Assembly (NCBI RefSeq): GCF_023278565.1
Contig: NC_064678.1
Span: forward strand, 5,828,001-5,892,000
Length of the DNA: 64,000 bases
Direction: 5' to 3'
Source: Colletotrichum lupini
Taxonomy: Eukaryota; Ascomycota; Sordariomycetes; Glomerellales; Glomerellaceae
The position numbers were made by a program, and so were the translations under genes. This document shows, in pieces, positions 11,684-23,131 of this stretch; the stretch's first letter is position 1; the number at the start of each line of letters is the position of its first letter. Below the pieces are notes generated by a model. The model made no database searches, was not told where the DNA came from, and saw nothing but the letters and a program-made list of their open reading frames with translations.

Positions 11684-14600
11684 CGGAAGAGGCACATTGT
11701 CACAGGTTACGGAGGGTTCAGAGCCATGCGAACCTAATCAGTGATTACGTGTCCACTTTTTCTACTCCAAGACGGTGTGAAAGCGAGGAGCATTGCATCT
11801 AGTAGATATGAGTTGGCTGATACAATCTCCATCCCGTTAGCATCAACTCCCGCTTGGCCTATGCTTGGAACAGTTGAACTTTATGTAACAAGCCTTGATT
11901 AATATAAGCTGGCCTGCATCATTGATCATATAGTTAGATTCTTCCAAACTCCGCGTTAGGTTTCCATGCGGAAGACGAAGCTGCCAAATACCTTCAAGCT
12001 TACCTGTGTCAATTATCGCCCTAATCAAGTCATTCGAACGAATGTTGGCCCCAATTTCATTGGTCTCCGTCAAAATATCCAAGTAAACCCCCCTTGCGTT
12101 GTAGAGCTGCGTGGCTGAAGCATCAAATTAGCTTTCAAAGGTGGAAATCGTCTTTCCCACTCCAGTCATACCGTCGTTCCGTCGCTTTCGTCTTCCAGGT
12201 GATGCAGCTTGAAAACTGTTCACTCTCATCAATTCCGATCACCACTCACTTAGTCACGATGAGGCTTTTGCTTGCTCGCTTACGTTTGGAGTTCCATAGA
12301 CTTGAGCTTAGCTGCACTGACTACTGCAGGACAGAGCAGCTTATGCAACCTATCCAAAGCTATAGTTTCACAAAACTGAGACTTTGACAACATCTGTCAG
12401 GCACCGTGCTAGCTCTTTGAGGCGTCGAGAGGCATCTTCCGATTGGATCTCGTCGTTTGAGCCAGGGCAAGCCGCTGACTCGTTTGTCCATGATTGATCA
12501 TATTTTCTACCCGAGACTCACGGCCCTTCCAGCCCTTTCATCTTGAGCCGCATATGTCACACCGAGTTTCTTTCCCATGGCGAATGGTCCCAGCACGAAG
12601 TAGAATCGTTTCGGTGACATTTCACTCAGCGAGGTTATTATAAGTGCCGCGCTTGAGCTTGGTCTCTTTGCGGTGAATCGAGTGATGCTCGACTAGTTAG
12701 TGGAGTGATCATACTATCATCGCTCAGGCCTTATTATTGAAAGTTTTCCAGAATTGATAATGTGAAAGTTATAAAGTCTTTTCAACTTACCGTGCCTGTC
12801 AACTGGAAAGATTGAAGCGGACGATCAAGCGCGTCCTGATGGTTGCACGGCGTACCACCCAGCCACATTACTAACACCTTCACCGCGGCATGACGGGGAA
12901 GCCGGAAATGTTTCTCAGCGAATGCACAATGACAGGTTGGGCATTTCGAAAGCAAAAGCTTGTCATAGCCGCGATAATATTCCCTCATATCTCTTCCCTT
13001 GATAACGGACTTGAGGCGGCTGCCGGCTTCTGCCTCCCGTCCCGTCCTCGCATTTCCTAGCTTAGCCGTCATGCCGCGCGCTTCTGAAAAGGTTTGACTG
13101 ATGGGCAGTGGCTTGTGACGGTAAGGGAGGGGGGAGGGGGAGAAATCTCTTTCTCGTAGGAGCTAATGCTGCTGCTCCCGCTTCCGTAGTGAGACCCTAA
13201 GAATGCCAGACATGCCTCCCGAGTGAGACGTCAGAATTGAGTTGGCTGGGTGGCTAGATGGCACGGTGGCTCTCGGACGACGAGCCCTTTTCGGACAGAT
13301 GATGGTGGTGTGCCACACGCGGTTCAACGGGGGACAAGGGTGTCAAACTGTCGATGGATGGTGTCGTGCAGTAGAGGGAAGCTATTCCACCCGTTCCCAC
13401 CCGTATCCCACGTTGTTGAAGTCGTAACGAGATTTTCGCGAAGAGGGGCCGGCCAGGAAGAGTCAGCTAGGTCGGGGTAAGCAGGTGGGAGGTAACCTCG
13501 AAAAAGCCATCTTTTATCAAACGGGCAAGGACGGGCTGATGACAGCATCGACCTAGAGCAAACTAGATATGCACAGTCTGAAGCGAAGATGGAAAAGCTG
13601 CGTTTGTGATTGGTGTGGAAACCACCCAAACCCCCCCATGCAGGAACGGGAAAACGGGGAAAGTATGTGTGATCAAAGGCAGCGAAGGAGGAAAAAAGAA
13701 AAGAAGGATTCTCGGTTAGCGAGAGGGGATCCATGTCTCTTTCTTCCCTGCGTCCGTGGTCAAAGGGCTGGCCATCTGCCGTCGAGGGGGGGTTGCTTCC
13801 GCCCGACGCCACGTCTGGTTCGTTCGTCGACCCATGCCTTTATGATGGAATCGGCCTGGATCTCCTCGCGAACCCGGTACGTGTAGAAATGACCGCGATC
13901 TGTATCTGTGCTCTTGAGGCACCGGGGTAGAGATCTCGGATTACCGTAACACAACAGGCTTCTTTAGGCAGGCTGACACGAGGATCCTTGGACTTTGCGG
14001 GAGTCATGGCCAGTTCCATGAGATGAGGGCATTGTCCTTGGGGTAATTTTCGAATTCAGAGAAGTCACCGGAAACGCTTCCATGCCCTACATCCCAAACG
14101 AGGAATTCATTGAGAGCATCTGCCGTCGCCGATGAATCGCGAGCAAAAGCGCAGAGGTCAGTTTTCCCCCATGGTTTCTATCATATTCACAATTCAATCA
14201 TTGCCCATTTACATCATTTCGTTTGTAGGCATCCACTTTTTCATACCACTAAAGCACGACGCAGCGCAGTCATCACACCTCCAGCCCATTTGTTAGCCTG
14301 CTGTCCTTGGCAGTGCCTGTTTCTCACGAAGTGGAAGAAAAAGTCTAGGCATTTCTGCTGTTACCCTCGACCTCTGATCGCGTGGCAGCAAAGGTGGCCG
14401 CACCAGTATTTCTATCCTTTCCTCTTCTAGGTACTGTGGGCTGTCCAGACCCCCTGTCACAACTGCACAGCGTCTGCACTGCGGTCGATAAGGTATGCAG
14501 CTTGCCATTCTGGTGCCCACAGTGGGAAAGGAAAAAGCAAACAAAACCACCACTTGGGGGGCTATTGGGTGACCTGATGTGGCCCGCCCCAAAAAGAAAC

Positions 14601-14830
14601 GAGCAGAAAAAGGTCTGTGGTCTGGGTTCTGGGTTCCAGTCGTCGGGCCGTTGGGAACTGGGGGGGAGGGACAGACCTCGAGAGGTTCAAAAATGAAGCA
14701 TCTTGCTCTCATGGATTGGATGCTTGGACCTTTGAATGTTCGTCCCACTTCCGCTTCCCGCATAATCCACTCGAAGTGTGGACGACAAGGTCAAGGTCTC
14801 CTTCCCATCGCAACCTCACGGGACGACAAT
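11684..14830. other. 3.1-kb intergenic region, no gene recognised
   Basis: Open frames of up to 162 codons occur (for example 13324-13812 minus and 14293-14763 minus), but they overlap each other on both strands and carry no motif I recognise. A purine-rich G/A stretch lies near 13120-13145. The right part (about 14.1-14.8 kb) may be the promoter and 5' leader of the rhodopsin-domain gene. Confidence 0.45.
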
Positions 14831-16107
14831 ATGGCGGCATCACCACCAAAGACGCCGACGATGGGAGACAAGGTGGTGATATTCCCGCTGGAGGAACCGG
14901 GCCAGATCTCTGTGGTTGCGGTGTCTATCGTCTTCATCATCATTCCGACGTTGATGGTGATCCTCCGCCTCATCGCCAGGCGCATGGCCCATAGAGATAT
15001 GGATTTGAGTGATTGGTCTATAATTGCTGGACTCGTACGTTGTCCATCACGCCAGCCATGGAGATATCTTCCGGCGCGATGAGATAGGACTACAACTCAC
15101 TTTTCTCTGATAGGTCTTCTCCAATGCCTTGCAAGCAATTTCCATAGTCGCTGTGATGCAATGTGGCGTTGGCCTTCACAATGCCGTCATCATACCCAAG
15201 TATGGGGTCGGGCCAATCGTCAAGTTTCTCAAGGTTCGTGCCAACTCTCGCGTCGAAGAACCGTGATGTAGTTGTTGACGCATCTCCCTCTAGGTCCTCG
15301 TCGCGCAACAGATCCTGTGGGCCATCAGCCTCAGCCTCTGCAAGATCTCCATTCTTCTCCTCTACTCCAAGCTCTTCAGCACCAGGTTCATGATCTTGTC
15401 GGCGCGGATACTGGCCGCCTTCACCATGATGTGGGTCATGGTCACGGTGCTGATCGCCTTCTTCATCTGCATCCCCCTCTCGGACAACTGGCTCCTCGAT
15501 CTCAAGAACCGACACTGCGGGAACCAGCCTGCAGCGGATGGCACGATGGGGGTGTTGAACATGATCACCGACATCATCGTCCTCGTCATGCCGATTTCTC
15601 ACTTGTGGAGTCTTCGGCTGGAGATGTACAAGAAGGTCGCCCTGATCGTCACCTTCTCGCTCGGAGTCTTGTAAGCCAAGCCTCCCTAATCTGAAGAAGA
15701 TGATGTACTGACCATGTTGCCAATGTAGTACGTGCATCGTATCGGCTCTGCGCCTCTACTACCTTGCCAACCTCGTGTACCTCGACGTAACCTTCAACAT
15801 CCCCAACGCTCTCATCTTCAGCGCGTTGGAGCCCGGCGTCGGCATCACCCTTGCGTGTATCCCCTTCCTCCGACCTCTGCTAGGCCGTTCCTCGTACTCA
15901 ACCAAGGGTACGGCAAACTACTACAGCTCGAATGGCAAGTCGGATGGTCTCTCAAATCGGCGGAGCGAACGCCAAAGTGACGGATTCGTCCTCGTGGACA
16001 ATTTGTCGCAGCAGCACCTTCGGGAGGCCGAGCAGAATGATTCAGCACCAACTATGCCCAGCAAGGTCACGTATAGCAGAAGCAGTAGTGTTCCAGATAT
16101 AGATTAG
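14831..16107 (+). CDS. Rhodopsin-domain (PTH11-like) integral membrane protein
   Basis: Four exons join in frame to 359 aa: 14831-15034, 15114-15233, 15294-15670 and 15729-16107. The N-terminus is short, followed by several long hydrophobic helices, starting with one at about residues 28-50 (VVAVSIVFIIIPTLMVIL). Hallmarks of the fungal rhodopsin-type family are LSDWSIIAG after helix 1, GVGLHN, LCKISILLLYSKLF and MITDIIVLVMPI. The C-terminal tail of about 75 residues is Ser/Asn-rich and polar, as expected for a cytoplasmic tail. There is no CFEM domain and no cleavable signal peptide, which separates it from the CFEM protein at 34802-36684. Known members are plasma-membrane proteins proposed as receptors or sensors; the ligand cannot be inferred. 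The 3' end converges on the amidohydrolase gene 68 bp away. Confidence 0.85.
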
Positions 16108-16175
16108 TATATGAACATTATAGATCATCCAAGCCTCGATGTTCGGTTTTGCCTGATAAAGCTTGCTGCATGCGC

Positions 16176-17594
16176 TCATTCAATCAGTCGCGGTGGCTCC
16201 TTGACGTCTTCTGGAAGCTTGCTCCATCGGCTCGTGTAGACCCTGCCATCCTTGATCACCGCCAAGACGTTCTTCTCCGGCTCATCCAGTATTGAGACGT
16301 CGTCCAGCGGATTCCCGTTGAGAATCAGCAAGTCCGCCACGAACTTCTCCTTCACCTGCCCCAGCACATCCTCCTGTCGAAGCATCCTGGCGGCGTTAAC
16401 CGTGGCGGATTGAAGCACCTGCTTATTGCCGAGAGCCTGCTGCCGGATGCCAAACTCCCTGCTCTGCTCAGCCTGTAGGGGGCCGAGCAGATCCGATCCA
16501 TGACAGATGGTCACGCCCGCTGCGGCGGCAATTTTCAACGACTCGAGACCTCTTTCCAAGACCTCCTGGTTCTTGCGCTGGTTCTCAGGGGGCAAGAATC
16601 CCTTGTACTTGTCGGAGCCCATGGCGTCGTACGTGACCAGCGTAGGCGTCAGCCACACGGCGTTCTCGGCCATGAATTCCGCCGTCTCCTTGTCGATGAA
16701 GTTGCCGTGCTCGATGCCCGTCACGCCGTTCTCGACCGCGTGGCGGATCGCCCGCGGGGTATATGCGTGCGCCGTAACCCAGGTACCGTAGCTCCGCGCG
16801 ACCTCGCTAATGGCTTTGATCTCATCCGCCGTAAACTGCGTGTTCTCGATCCTGTCCGTCGGTGACGCCACGCCGCCGCCTACCATGATCTTGATAAAGT
16901 CCGCCCCCGTCCTGAGCTGCTCTCTCGTCGCCCTGATACACTCCGGCACGCCGTCTACGACGCAGGAGAGTCCCGCCGTGCCGCCGCAGCACAGCCCCGA
17001 GTGATCGTGGGCACCTCTGCGATCGCCGTGGCCTCCCGTCTGCGACAGAGCCTGGTTGGCGATGAACAGGCGAGGCCCGGGGAAGACGCCGTCCTGGATT
17101 GCCTCCTTGAGCGCGAGAGTTGCGCCGCCCGTGTCGCGGACCGTGGTGAAGCCCTTGCTCAGGATGCGACCGCAGACGAAAGACTGCCGCAGATGAGAGA
17201 CGGTGGCGTCCATGTCGAAGCCGCCGTTGAGGCCGGCCTCGCCGGGCACGGAGCTGACGTGGACGTGGCAGTCGATGAGACCCGGGGAGAGGTATTTTCC
17301 CTGCAAATCTACCACAATGGCATCGTTGCCTCTGCTGTCGGCTGGGCTCCCCCCAACGTTCTCAATCAAGCCGTTTGAGATCTTGACGGTCGTGTTTTCA
17401 ATGACGAGGCCTTTGGCGGCATCCACGACGTTTGCGTTGACAAAGAGGTAGGTGTTCTGCGGAGGCAGCTTCCATGGCTTGATGAGCTTCTCCGGGATCG
17501 CACCCTCGGCGTCTGCCGCCCACTGCCGCGGCGACGTGCGCCGGGGTAGCTCCATGGCGGCGCCGGCGAGGGCGGGAGCTTTGCGGAGTGTCAT
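16176..17594 (-). CDS. Amidohydrolase-superfamily metal-dependent hydrolase
   Basis: A single exon encodes 472 aa from ATG at 17594. The open frame continues upstream, but the next possible start is only TTG, so the ATG is preferred. The complete metal centre of the amidohydrolase 1 family is present: HxH in GLIDCHVHV, the carbamylated-Lys candidate in FIKIMVGGG, His in VTAHAYTP, His in GIEHGNF and catalytic Asp in CHGSDLLG. The C-terminal half shows TVNAARML and VADLLILNGNPL, usual for imidazolonepropionase/prolidase-like members. Related fungal enzymes cleave amide bonds in dipeptides or in compounds such as ochratoxin, but the substrate cannot be read here. A Pro/Arg-rich leader of about 55 residues precedes the domain. 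It is convergent with the rhodopsin-domain gene. Confidence 0.88.
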   Translation of the reverse strand: MTLRKAPALAGAAMELPRRTSPRQWAADAEGAIPEKLIKPWKLPPQNTYLFVNANVVDAAKGLVIENTTVKISNGLIENVGGSPADSRGNDAIVVDLQGKYLSPGLIDCHVHVSSVPGEAGLNGGFDMDATVSHLRQSFVCGRILSKGFTTVRDTGGATLALKEAIQDGVFPGPRLFIANQALSQTGGHGDRRGAHDHSGLCCGGTAGLSCVVDGVPECIRATREQLRTGADFIKIMVGGGVASPTDRIENTQFTADEIKAISEVARSYGTWVTAHAYTPRAIRHAVENGVTGIEHGNFIDKETAEFMAENAVWLTPTLVTYDAMGSDKYKGFLPPENQRKNQEVLERGLESLKIAAAAGVTICHGSDLLGPLQAEQSREFGIRQQALGNKQVLQSATVNAARMLRQEDVLGQVKEKFVADLLILNGNPLDDVSILDEPEKNVLAVIKDGRVYTSRWSKLPEDVKEPPRLIE

Positions 17595-18366
17595 TTTCTG
17601 GCAGCAGCTGAAACGGGGGTGAGCGGAGACAAAATGGAGAGGCGAAGACTGACTGGAGGTTCCAGAGTTCTCAATGCTTCGGTGACAATTCAATGATGAG
17701 AGATGAAGATGTGGCGGACGACATTGCCGTGGCTGATAAGCGCATCGGAGCAGTTTGCCGGTGCGGAGTCGGCGATGGATGATGGAAGCATCCCTGATTG
17801 TAGCGATCAGTGCGTAAGACTGTACCTTCCTGATACGGACGAAGGATCTGACCGTTTGTTCTATACAATCGAATAGAGGACTATCGCGTCTTGTTGCAAA
17901 GGCGGGGGATTAAGATTCCCGGCCCGGGTTCTGGGCTTGAAGTTGGAGAACGGACGAAGATGCAGCTGGACGCCGGGCGCACATTGTTGGTCCCCGAAGT
18001 ATGTTATGTACCTACCTACTCAATTGATGCAATGCATCCCATCACTCTGAGCTGTATGGATACTCCGTATTATACGCGTTGACACATCCTCTTCCACAAC
18101 ACTTAGAAACAAGGGGTTTAGTGGGATGACCAGGGTGAGTTCCACTATGTATCAGCTCGAGTTCGGTCTCACATTCTCTTACTGAAAACGAGAAACGGCA
18201 GCGAAATGCGTATAAAACACCTGGGGGGAAGAATTCGCCCACCGCGACAAATTGTCTAGCTGATTGTTCTGCTTTTCGTCCACGATCTTATGGAAGTCGC
18301 CCATCAGCTGTCTCCATGTAGCCTTATCTTCCGAACCAAATAGCCCACTCTCCGAAAACCGCCGCC
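17595..18366. other. Divergent intergenic region between the amidohydrolase and the SDR
   Basis: About 770 bp separates two divergently transcribed genes and so should hold both promoters. A TATA-like box for the SDR lies at 18211. No other gene is recognised. Confidence 0.5.
18211..18217 (+). promoter_or_regulatory. TATA-like box upstream of the SDR gene
   Basis: TATAAAA lies about 150 bp before the ATG at 18367. The assignment rests on sequence and position only. Confidence 0.35.
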
Positions 18367-19194
18367 ATGAATTCGCGAGTCGTGGTGATCGTTGGTTGTG
18401 GCGGAATGGGCCTCGCCATCGCCCGTCGTTTGGGTACAGGCCACCACCTCTTTCTTGGCGACTTCTCGGACGCAACTCTCGCAGCTGCTCAGAGAGAACT
18501 CACAGACGATGGATACTCGGTGCAGACGATGCCGGTAAACGTTTCCGAATCCGCATCCGTCAACGACTTCGTCAACGCAGCCGCAGCGGCAGGGCCCTTG
18601 CACACCATCGTGCATACCGCGGGCTTGCCCCCTACAGCCAACACCGCCCAGCGAATTTACGCCGTCAACCTCATCGGCACCGCCAACGTGATAGACGCCT
18701 TCTTCCCCGTTGCGCAGGCCGGCACCAGCCTGATCTGCATTTCGAGCATGGCAGGCCACATGGGCTCTGGTCTCCCCGCCGAGCTAGAGCGACATCTCGC
18801 CACGGCGCCCGTCGACCAGCTCCTGGATCATCCCGCTCTCGTCGTCGACACCGCGGACCCGTCTTCGGCCCCTCGTGCGTACGGCATATCCAAGCGCGGG
18901 AACCTCGTACGCGTGCAGGCCGCCGCCGCGACCTGGGGCCAGAAGCGCGCGAGGGTGAACTCGATCAGTCCGGGTGTCATTTCGACGGCGGTAGGTCGTA
19001 TAGAGATGGAACAGGGCGGTCCAGCGGCAAAGTTTGTTGCCACAAGCCCGGCTGGTCGAGTGGGAACACCTCAGGATATTGTCAACGCCGTAGCGTTCTT
19101 AGCTAGTCCGGAGTCGTCCTTCATTACTGGGACTGATATCCTTGTGGATGGTGGTGTTGTGTCAACATACAAATGGGGAGCCGCTGGCAAGTAA
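18367..19194 (+). CDS. Short-chain dehydrogenase/reductase (SDR)
   Basis: A single exon encodes 275 aa from ATG 18367. An N-terminal Rossmann strand and turn (VVVIVGCGGMGLAIARRL) bind the nucleotide; the usual TGxxxGxG is replaced by the variant GCGGMG. An acidic residue after the second strand (LGDFSD) suggests NAD(H) preference. The catalytic Ser is in ISSMAG, the YxxxK pair is YGISK, and the C-terminal family motifs RVNSISPG and ITGTDILVDGG are present. The distance between the catalytic Ser and Tyr is longer than usual, with an insert of about 30 residues (GLPAELERHLATAPVDQLL). A bacterial-type SDR subfamily for hydroxysteroids or similar alcohols is possible; the substrate is unknown. 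Start context and the upstream TATA box support the start. Confidence 0.88.
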   Translation: MNSRVVVIVGCGGMGLAIARRLGTGHHLFLGDFSDATLAAAQRELTDDGYSVQTMPVNVSESASVNDFVNAAAAAGPLHTIVHTAGLPPTANTAQRIYAVNLIGTANVIDAFFPVAQAGTSLICISSMAGHMGSGLPAELERHLATAPVDQLLDHPALVVDTADPSSAPRAYGISKRGNLVRVQAAAATWGQKRARVNSISPGVISTAVGRIEMEQGGPAAKFVATSPAGRVGTPQDIVNAVAFLASPESSFITGTDILVDGGVVSTYKWGAAGK

Positions 19195-19398
19195 ACCTGC
19201 GCATGGACGGCCTACAATCATGTCAAATGCCCGCTTTCATTCCACTTATAGGCAAACGTAGTTGACTCGCGAACGATATCTACATATGGCGACCGTTTGT
19301 CGGTGTCCGGCGATTGACGATTCCGCGAATGATGGGAAACGTCTAGGATAGTAAGGAAAGGCGGAAAGGATGACATGCCAAAAAGAGAAAAAGAAAGA

Positions 19399-19489
19399 CT
19401 CCTCGACGGGGAATTGAACCCCGGTCCCCTGCGAATCCTGGGATTTCCCCGGTGACAAGCAGATATCCTCACCACTAGACTATCGGGGA
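19399..19489 (-). tRNA. tRNA-Asp (anticodon GTC) with 19-nt intron
   Basis: The minus strand folds as a full cloverleaf of 91 nt. The anticodon loop is TTGTCAC with stem TCTGC/GCAGG, the T arm is CGGGG-TTCAATT-CCCCG and the discriminator is G. A 19-nt intron sits one base 3' of the anticodon. Oligo-T follows the 3' end, as expected for RNA polymerase III. The acceptor stem has one mismatch, C4 opposite A69. The gene is identical, intron included, to the copy at 57365-57455. Confidence 0.93.
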
Positions 19490-22400
19490 TGTGCTGATAT
19501 CCGATACAACAACTAGTCGTCCTGAGTATGGTAAAGATTTGGTGACTTCACAACACGCCTGTAATCTCTTCATCCAGGGCTTCGTGCCTGCCGCCAATGC
19601 GAAATGCCTCTCGCCTATTGTCTGTAGAACCCAAGAGTCGACTGAGTCCCTGAATTGCATGGTAGCGCAGGGGTATGATGCACGCACTTCTCATATCACG
19701 GTCTCGCCTGACAGGGCAAGATATCAGATGGGAACTTGGCGGTGGTAGCTGGGGGGAATTCACTTCGAGTCGTTTCTCGAGAAACCTACCATAGGTGCTA
19801 ATTTTCTGGACGTCTGACTGCCGCAACCATCAGTGTTGGGGGTTGGTTCCACGGAGACGCGTGGGTGAGACAGTAAGGCGACGCGAGCGTCCCCGGGAAG
19901 GCCTCAAACGTTGGCCAGATTGCTGTCATGAGGACACAGAATCTTGTAGCACACATGGCCATATGCGAAACATTGATTTATGTGAGGATGAACGCGATTC
20001 TAACTGCTGCGATGCTGTGACCGAGATTGGAGTCGGCTGTCTTGAATGGGGGCTCTCTTACCGACTCACCTACCTTACGTGCGGCATGTACGCAACTCTA
20101 CCACATGGGAACACCTCTGATGAGTGCATTGAAGTGAACAGTCAATCTTGAATGGCCGGAATACGAAGGGGAAAAGGTCTTCGCAGGAATGTCTCGGTCC
20201 TCCGTGCTGGGTCTTCTGCAGGCTCGATGGCGTGTGGAGGTGGCTTCCAAAGTCCGAGACCCGAGGCTTCCATACTTCCACGAGCCTGTTATCTCGCAAC
20301 GGGATGAATCTAGAATGGTGGATCATTGCTGCATTGTACAGCTCCCTAGTGCAGCAGAGGAAACTGGGACTCGGGCGGCCTTGCGTAACGTAGATGGCAT
20401 GTTGAACCAACAAAAGTGTCTTCAGAGATACACCCTCTCTAGTCTCCCACTTTTCCCCACCCTCTCGTTCGGCCGAGTCCTGCTTTTCGAGGGCTTCGTC
20501 AACGGCCCCGGCATAGCCAGCATCTCTATTTCCCGTTCAGGAAATTCATCGTGCATGATCGATCTTTGCAGTGCATTCTGCCTCGTGACGAATCTCAGCT
20601 CAGCCCTATGTGTGTCAGCAAAGGCAACCCTATGGCACGACAGAATACACTGGGTGCCTGGCCCTGTAATCTGTCAGACTGAGTTGTTTTCGCCCCCACG
20701 CCCGGCTCCGTGGACAATGAGTAAGACGCTTAAATCAGCCTCTTGAGTCCTCAAGGGATGCTTTTCTCTTCGGAAACGAATCAAAATGCGCAATTGGCCA
20801 TGTCGCGCCTCTGCGACGTACAATTTCCTATTCGGGAAACTGGTCTCTTTTCTCTTGGCCCTCCAAAGTCAGTAATGCCCTCAGCCTGCGGCTCAACGTA
20901 GATTTGCCCAAAACGGCAATCGACACTCAAGAGTATATCTTCGTGAGCTTAGCAATTCAACTTTTGCCACAGGACAGGGTGCATCGTCGAATAGACGTTT
21001 GTAGAAGAAACATCTCAAGCTGAACTAACATTCAAGAATGAGAAGCATCCACTTTTGCGGCGCGGTCTTGGTGCAGAATTGCTTGCTTGTGTCTATGATT
21101 CGTTATTCATGGATATTTTCATCCCTTTTCAACACGCAAAACGAAATCCAATCTTTTGACAATGTACCCAGCCAGAGGCTAGCCTTGGCGACCGACCTCG
21201 TGCAGACGGCCCGACTGGAAGCTTGACATTAAAAGTCAACCTATCTCGTCTTCTGCCAGTCAGTCTCTCTGCCCTTTAGCCAATGACAATAAGCAACTTC
21301 CCATTATCTAGGACTTTGTTGACCAATTACGTGGATCAGGCTGTACGACTCGCCTTGATGACTGCCTTTACTAGCGGCAGCAGCCCATATGAGAAGGATT
21401 CATCCAACCGAGGCTACGGATACATCGTGTCTCGATGTAGCAAGCTGTAAGCCCGCTGCCCTGTAGGGCTGACGACCCCTGTTGCTCTTGATTATTTCCC
21501 AAAAGCGAAGTCTCATGTCGTTGGCACTCTTTCAAGTTATGCTTGTCATCTCGGTCAGATTGTGATTTGGTGACTCGTAGACCTCAACCTTAGGAAGCGA
21601 TGAGAGCTGGTGACCGTCTATAATTCGATACAAATACGATGACAGTAGCTCTTGAAGTTAGATCTCGACAGCATCAAGCAGCACACCTTCACCTCAATAC
21701 CAAGACCTTCAGATAAATCATTCTTGATTCTATAAATCTCTTTCTAGATCCAACCACCGCTCACGAATACTCGACAACCAATATGCCTGGTCCCATCGTT
21801 CCAGTTTCGGTCATCACTGCACTCTCGGATCCCTCCAAAATGTGCCAGTGTCCTGCAACCTCGCCGCCATCGACTGCTACGACATGCCAAAAATGTCAAC
21901 TTCCCAAAGCTGCTGCCTCTAGGGCTTAAGCAGCGGCTTGGTTTTGATACTTGTTGGAATCAATCAAGAAAGAGTTATGGGTAAGTAGTGAGCTTCATCT
22001 CTTCAAGTCGAAGTTCTAGACACTTGTGTTGACCTTGGGTAAATGGGCTAGGTCCAACCTATACCAGAGGAGTACCAACTTTCGCGGGATGAGATCACGG
22101 CAGCGAAGCAAAATTCCTTTATCAATCTTAGAACAGCCCACCATCACATACACGGCCTTCCTTCTATCGAAGCATTAAATAGGCATACATCCCTTTTCAC
22201 TACCTTGGATAGAACAATACACGATTTTTATACGTATGGAAAATGGACGATTCTTAGCTCGCCTGCATCAAGTTCCAGTCGTGTCTTGTGAACCGTTTCC
22301 AGCTGAGGCACGCAGCTCATGCACTAGGACCAAGAAGTTGTGGCCGACCATACCGTCGGACCCTTGCCCCTCAGATGTCTCCATCGTGAACCAAGTGGGT

Positions 22401-22525
22401 TGGTGGGACAGAAGCACCCGCCCCGCGGCCCTACCCATCTCCAGCCCACAGCACAAGCAATCTCGAGAAATGAACCTGCAATCTCTCGCCCAGTCAGCAA
22501 GTATACAAGCGATACAGCGTCATCA
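19490..22525. other. 3-kb intergenic region, at most one small gene
   Basis: Open frames (for example 20189-20746 plus, 185 codons) have no recognisable motif and overlap frames on the other strand. The one candidate worth naming is the 48-codon frame at 21783. The rest holds nothing I can identify. Confidence 0.45.
21783..21929 (+). CDS. Small Cys-containing hypothetical protein (48 aa)
   Basis: An ATG frame encodes 48 residues with two cysteine pairs (CQC at 21-23 and CQKC at 35-38) and ends in a basic/Ala-rich tail. There is no signal peptide. The preceding 120 bp is rich in C, A and T with CAA/ACC runs and resembles a fungal 5' leader, which is why I list it despite its size. The CxC and CxxC spacing could bind a metal, but that is speculative. 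No homologue is recognised with confidence. Confidence 0.35.
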   Translation: MPGPIVPVSVITALSDPSKMCQCPATSPPSTATTCQKCQLPKAAASRA

Positions 22526-22605
22526 GCCTTGTTGGCTAAGTGGTATAGCGTCTCACTAGTAATAGTGACATGAGAAGATCGGCGGTTCGATTCCGCCACG
22601 AGGCA
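22526..22605 (+). tRNA. tRNA-Thr (anticodon AGT) with 8-nt intron
   Basis: The cloverleaf is complete: acceptor GCCTTGT/ACGAGGC, anticodon stem TCTCA/TGAGA, loop CTAGTAA with anticodon AGT, T arm GGCGG-TTCGATT-CCGCC and discriminator A. An 8-nt intron (atagtgac) follows position 37. A T-rich terminator (tttctttt) follows directly. Confidence 0.93.
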
Positions 22606-23131
22606 TTTCTTTTGCTGTTCTACTCTAGTAGGCACCCTTTTGCAGCGTTTCGATGATGGGTGGGTGATAGTGGGCAAGATCCGCTTAGAGATGAATGAGA
22701 ATCAAGCAGGCAAGGTATTTAGTGAAGGTGGGTCTTCCATGAAGACTATTCATATTGTTTCTTAGGCCTAAGTGAAGCTACTACTGTAAAGGGGCTTATT
22801 CACGAGAGCCATGTGTGAAGGTCATGTTGAAGTGGTATTGAGATTCAATTAGGTGATCAGGTATTGAAAGATCCAGAGTCTAAACAGGGAGGTATAGAAG
22901 TGAAGAAAGACAGATGATATCGAGGCGCCTTAGAAGAACAAATCAATCTGATATCATAAAGCCCCGCCATGTTACATGAGAAAACTTCAGTTACCCACCC
23001 CATCCTCCATATCTCGTACATGGACATTACAAAAGAAAGTAAAAAGTTGCGCCATTCCTCGGCGTTGAGTCAGTTACACGTGAGAGAGACAGAAAGAAAA
23101 GAAAGCTTCAAGACAAGACGCGTTAGGAGGA
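22606..23131. other. Intergenic, downstream of tRNA-Thr and 3' of the ankyrin gene
   Basis: About 525 bp without a recognisable gene. It probably includes the 3' untranslated region of the minus-strand ankyrin gene. Confidence 0.5.

Noticed and set aside
13324..13812. 162-codon minus-strand frame in the 11.7-14.8 kb gap
   Set aside because: No motif, overlapped by frames on the other strand and without plausible splice partners.
18264..19106. Open frame of 280 codons overlapping the SDR gene
   Set aside because: Arg/His-rich out-of-frame shadow of the SDR; the SDR frame carries all family motifs.
20189..20746. 185-codon plus-strand frame
   Set aside because: No recognisable motif; composition and overlaps look noncoding.
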